Under the pieces are notes generated by a model that saw only the letters and a program-made list of their open reading frames with translations, made no database searches and was not told where the DNA came from. A program made the position numbers and the translations under genes. This document shows positions 61,161 to 64,000 of a stretch of DNA of 64,000 bases, in pieces. Each line of letters begins with the position of its first letter. Within the stretch, counting starts at the first letter, position 1. The stretch comes from Mitsuaria sp. GD03876 (GTDB taxonomy: Bacteria > Pseudomonadota > Gammaproteobacteria > Burkholderiales > Burkholderiaceae_C): positions 21,066 through 85,065 of the forward strand of contig NZ_JAOCCU010000027.1 of assembly GCF_029840635.1 (NCBI RefSeq), read 5' to 3'.

Positions 61161-62765
61161 TCATTCCCACTCGATCGTCGCGGGCGGCTTGCTCGACACG
61201 TCGTAGGTCACGCGGTTGATCCCGCGCACCTCGTTGATGATCCGGCCCGAGCAGCGCTTGAGCAGGCTGTACGGCAGCTCCGCCCAGTCGGCAGTCATGA
61301 AGTCGCTGGTCTGCACCGCGCGCAGCGCCACGACGTAGTCGTAGGTCCGGCCGTCGCCCATCACGCCCACGCTCTTCACCGGCAGGAACACCGTGAAGGC
61401 CTGGCTGGTCAGCTCGTACCAGGTCTTGCCCGTGGCCTCGTCGCGCGTGTTGCGCAACTCCTCGATGAAGATCGCGTCGGCGCGGCGCAGCAGGTCCGCG
61501 TAGTCCTTCCTGACCTCGCCCAGGATCCGCACGCCCAGGCCCGGGCCCGGGAACGGATGGCGGTAGACCATCTCTGGCGGCAGGCCCAGCGCGACGCCCA
61601 GTTCCCGGACCTCGTCCTTGAACAGCTCGCGCAGCGGCTCCAGCAGCTTCAGGCCCAGTTGCTCCGGCAGCCCGCCCACGTTGTGGTGGCTCTTGATCGT
61701 CGTGGCCTTCTTCGTCTTCGTGCCGCCGCTCTCGACCACGTCCGGATAGATCGTGCCCTGCGCCAGGAAAGTCGCGCCCTTGTGGCCCTGGCCACTGGCC
61801 TTCAGCTTCTCGGCTTCCGCCTTGAACACGTCGACGAACAGCCCGCCGATGATCTTGCGCTTGCGCTCCGGGTCGGTCACACCGGCCAGTTGGCCCAGAA
61901 ACAGCTCGCTGGCATCGACGCGGATCACCTTCGCGTGCAGCTTGCCCTCGAACATGTCCATCACCATGTCGCCTTCGTTCAGGCGCAGCAGCCCGTGATC
62001 GACGAACACACAGGTCAGCTGGTCGCCGATCGCGCGGTGGATCAGCGCCGCCGCCACCGACGAATCGACCCCGCCCGACAGGCCCAGGATGACTTCCTCG
62101 TCACCGACCTGCTCGCGGATCTTCTGGACGGCTTCCTCGATGTAGTCGCCCATGATCCAGTCGCCCTTGCAACCGCCGATGTCGCGCACGAAGCGCGTGA
62201 TGATCGCGGCGCCCTGCACCGTGTGCGTCACCTCGGGGTGGAACTGGAAGGCGTAGTAGCCCTTGTCCTCGTTGGCCATGCCGGCGATCGGGCAGCTCGG
62301 CGTCGACGCCATCAGCGTGAAGCCCGGCGGCAGCGCGGTGACCTTGTCGCCGTGGCTCATCCAGACCTTCAGCATCCCGTGGCCCTCGGGCGTCGAGAAG
62401 TCCTGGACACCGGCCAGCAGCTTCGTGTGGCCGTGCGCGCGGACCTCGGCGTAGCCGAACTCGCGGTGGTCGCTCCACTCGACCTTGCCGCCGAGCTGCA
62501 CCGCCATCGTCTGCATGCCGTAGCAGATGCCCAGCACCGGCACGCCCAGGTCCCACACCGCCTGCGGCGCGCGCAGCTCGTGGTCCTCGTAGGTCGACGC
62601 GTGGCTGCCCGACAGGATGATCGCCTTGGGCGCGAACGACCGGATGAAGTCGTCGCTGACGTCGTTGGGATGGATCTCGCAGTAGACGTGAGCCTCGCGC
62701 ACGCGGCGCGCGATCAGCTGGGTCACCTGGGAACCGAAGTCGAGGATGAGGACTTTGTCGTGCAT
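61161..62765 (-). CDS. guaA: GMP synthase (glutamine-hydrolysing)
   Basis: 534 residues. Converts XMP to GMP. The N-terminal class I amidotransferase triad is Cys81 (GICYGMQ), His176 and Glu178 (FHPEVTH), and the ATP-PP-loop is SGGVDS (230-235). The C-terminal dimerisation domain ends KPPATIEWE, as in all GuaA proteins. It stands 49 bases downstream of the MFS gene. Confidence 0.97.
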   Translation of the reverse strand: MHDKVLILDFGSQVTQLIARRVREAHVYCEIHPNDVSDDFIRSFAPKAIILSGSHASTYEDHELRAPQAVWDLGVPVLGICYGMQTMAVQLGGKVEWSDHREFGYAEVRAHGHTKLLAGVQDFSTPEGHGMLKVWMSHGDKVTALPPGFTLMASTPSCPIAGMANEDKGYYAFQFHPEVTHTVQGAAIITRFVRDIGGCKGDWIMGDYIEEAVQKIREQVGDEEVILGLSGGVDSSVAAALIHRAIGDQLTCVFVDHGLLRLNEGDMVMDMFEGKLHAKVIRVDASELFLGQLAGVTDPERKRKIIGGLFVDVFKAEAEKLKASGQGHKGATFLAQGTIYPDVVESGGTKTKKATTIKSHHNVGGLPEQLGLKLLEPLRELFKDEVRELGVALGLPPEMVYRHPFPGPGLGVRILGEVRKDYADLLRRADAIFIEELRNTRDEATGKTWYELTSQAFTVFLPVKSVGVMGDGRTYDYVVALRAVQTSDFMTADWAELPYSLLKRCSGRIINEVRGINRVTYDVSSKPPATIEWE

Positions 62766-62814
62766 GGTCAGCTTCTAGCGATGCTTGGGAATTCCGGTCG
62801 GCCGGCGCGTGGGC

Positions 62815-64000
62815 TCAGGCCTTGGCCGCGGCGGCTTGCGCCGGCGGCCCCATGTTGAAGTGGCGCCACGCGAAGCCCAGCGAGGCCAGCTGCAGCAGCG
62901 CGCACAGGTAGAACGGCGCGCCGAGGCGCCAGTCGGTCTTGGGCAGTTCGGCCACCAGCGCCATCAGGCCCAGGCCGGCCACCGGCGAGATCACCGCCAT
63001 CAGGCTGTTGATCGCCGCGACCGCGCCCATCGTCTCGCCCTGCGTGCGGGCGTCGGCGGCGTTGGAGACCAGGCTCTGCATTGCCGGCGCCGCGGCCACG
63101 CCGGCGACGTTCAGGAAGATCGCGCCGACCATCATCCAGCCCTCGCTGGACAGGCCCCAGACGAGGTTGGTCGCCACCGAGGTCGCCAGCCCGATCAGCA
63201 CCAGCCGCTTCGGGCCCAGCCAACGCATCAGCGGCTGCAGCAGCATGCCCTGCACCACCACCGACATGACGCCCACGGCGAACAGCGACAAGCCGTTCTC
63301 GCGCGGCCCCCAGCCGAATTTGTGCTGGTTGTAGAGCACCCAGCTGGTCTGGATCACCAGTTGCGCCAGGCCCGAGCAGGCGATCACGTAGATCAGCGGC
63401 CCGACGCCGCGCAGCGCCCGCAGGCGGCCCAGCGCCGCGACCGGATTGGCCTTGCGCCAGTCGAAGGGACGGCGGTGTTCCGGCGCCAGCGACTCCGGCA
63501 GCACGAAGAAGCCGTACAGCCAGTTCAGCAGCGCCAGCGTGCCGGCGACGTAGAACGGCAGGTGCAGGTCGATGCTGCCCAGCAGCCCGCCCATCACCGG
63601 TCCGAGGATGAAGCCCATGCCGAAGGCCGCGCCCAGCAGCCCGAAGCGCTTGGCGCGGTCCTGGGGCGGCGTGATGTCGGCGACGTAGGCGTTGGCGACG
63701 GCCGCGTTGGCCTGCATCGCGCCGGAGAACAGCCGCACGACGACCAGCATCCACAACGCGTCGGCCAGCGCCGTCACGAAGAAGCTGAGCGCCAGGCCGC
63801 TGAAGCCGATCAGCATCACCTTGCGGCGGCCGAAGCGGTCTGACAGCCCGCCCAGGATGGGCGAGCCGAAGAAGTTGGCGAGACCGAACGCGAACGCCAC
63901 CGCCAGCTGCGCCAGCACGTGTCCGGTCTCGGTGGTCGTGAAGGTTCCGACCAGCGGCGGCAGCACCGGGATGATCAGGCCGATCGACACCATGTCGATC
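62815..64000 (-). CDS. MFS transporter, TCR/Tet-like (5' end outside window)
   Basis: About 394 visible residues with at least eleven membrane segments; the start is beyond the right window edge. The MFS motif [16 protein letters not shown], followed by [36 protein letters not shown], is the DHA1 drug:H+ antiporter class (TetA-like). Function as a drug or metabolite exporter is inferred only. It ends 49 bases before guaA on the same strand. Confidence 0.9.
   Translation of the reverse strand, partial: IDMVSIGLIIPVLPPLVGTFTTTETGHVLAQLAVAFAFGLANFFGSPILGGLSDRFGRRKVMLIGFSGLALSFFVTALADALWMLVVVRLFSGAMQANAAVANAYVADITPPQDRAKRFGLLGAAFGMGFILGPVMGGLLGSIDLHLPFYVAGTLALLNWLYGFFVLPESLAPEHRRPFDWRKANPVAALGRLRALRGVGPLIYVIACSGLAQLVIQTSWVLYNQHKFGWGPRENGLSLFAVGVMSVVVQGMLLQPLMRWLGPKRLVLIGLATSVATNLVWGLSSEGWMMVGAIFLNVAGVAAAPAMQSLVSNAADARTQGETMGAVAAINSLMAVISPVAGLGLMALVAELPKTDWRLGAPFYLCALLQLASLGFAWRHFNMGPPAQAAAAKA

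Overview
The window is 64 kb of uniformly high-GC chromosomal DNA from a betaproteobacterium, almost certainly a Burkholderiales member of the Roseateles/Mitsuaria/Rubrivivax type. That placement rests on gene content and order: an exbB-exbD-lpxK-kdsB-adk block, a cysS-alkA-accA-tilS run, ETF-quinone oxidoreductase, and a cbb3 oxidase cluster next to hemN and an FNR-type regulator. Nearly all of it is conserved housekeeping DNA. No prophage, insertion sequence, integron or CRISPR array was seen. One tRNA is present (Ser, anticodon GCU).

Layout. 1-6.4 kb: the end of an M20 peptidase, an SGNH-fold protein with a histone-H1-like Lys/Ala tail, a minus-strand OsmC/SDR/YceH group, ETF-QO, and a PaiB-like protein. 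6.4-12.3 kb (minus): tRNA-Ser, lysC, tilS, accA, an AlkA-type glycosylase and cysS; the last four are tightly packed. 12.5-15.8 kb (plus): a TPR protein, two cyclophilins, lpxH and mtfA. 15.9-21.9 kb: clpA/clpS, a cold-shock protein, two DUF4398-type lipoproteins (one with an OmpA domain) and icd.

22-32.5 kb is a continuous microaerobic respiration module: a TauE/SafE-like membrane protein, hemN, divergent fnr, a FixH-like protein, ccoG, ccoP, ccoQ, ccoO, ccoN, ccoS and ccoI. Two of these genes (ccoQ, ccoS) encode fewer than 60 residues. A near-consensus FNR site lies just upstream of ccoN, overlapping the ccoS stop codon. 32.5-40.4 kb: a DUF192 protein, Fe-SOD, xseA, the exbB-exbD-lpxK-ycaR-kdsB operon, adk, and an SDR preceded by a palindromic operator.

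40.5-48.4 kb (minus) is an outer-membrane uptake region: tonB-exbB-exbD-exbD followed by a secreted repeat protein, then a large TonB-dependent receptor followed by a 2-oxoglutarate/Fe(II) oxygenase. 48.9-55.7 kb (minus) is a complete peptide-type ABC importer. Its binding protein has both a lipobox and a C-terminal membrane segment, and its leader holds a terminator-like hairpin. 55.8-64 kb: an LD-carboxypeptidase with an 18-histidine tail, tadA, a DUF72 protein, a translationally coupled NIPSNAP/2H-phosphoesterase pair, a VapBC-type toxin-antitoxin pair, guaA, and an MFS transporter cut by the window edge.

I did not find a clear undescribed multi-gene system. The best leads are protein-architecture oddities (SGNH plus histone-like tail, LdcA plus His tail, doubly anchored binding protein), the secreted repeat protein closing the tonB operon, the receptor/oxygenase pair, and several unexplained inverted repeats in leaders.
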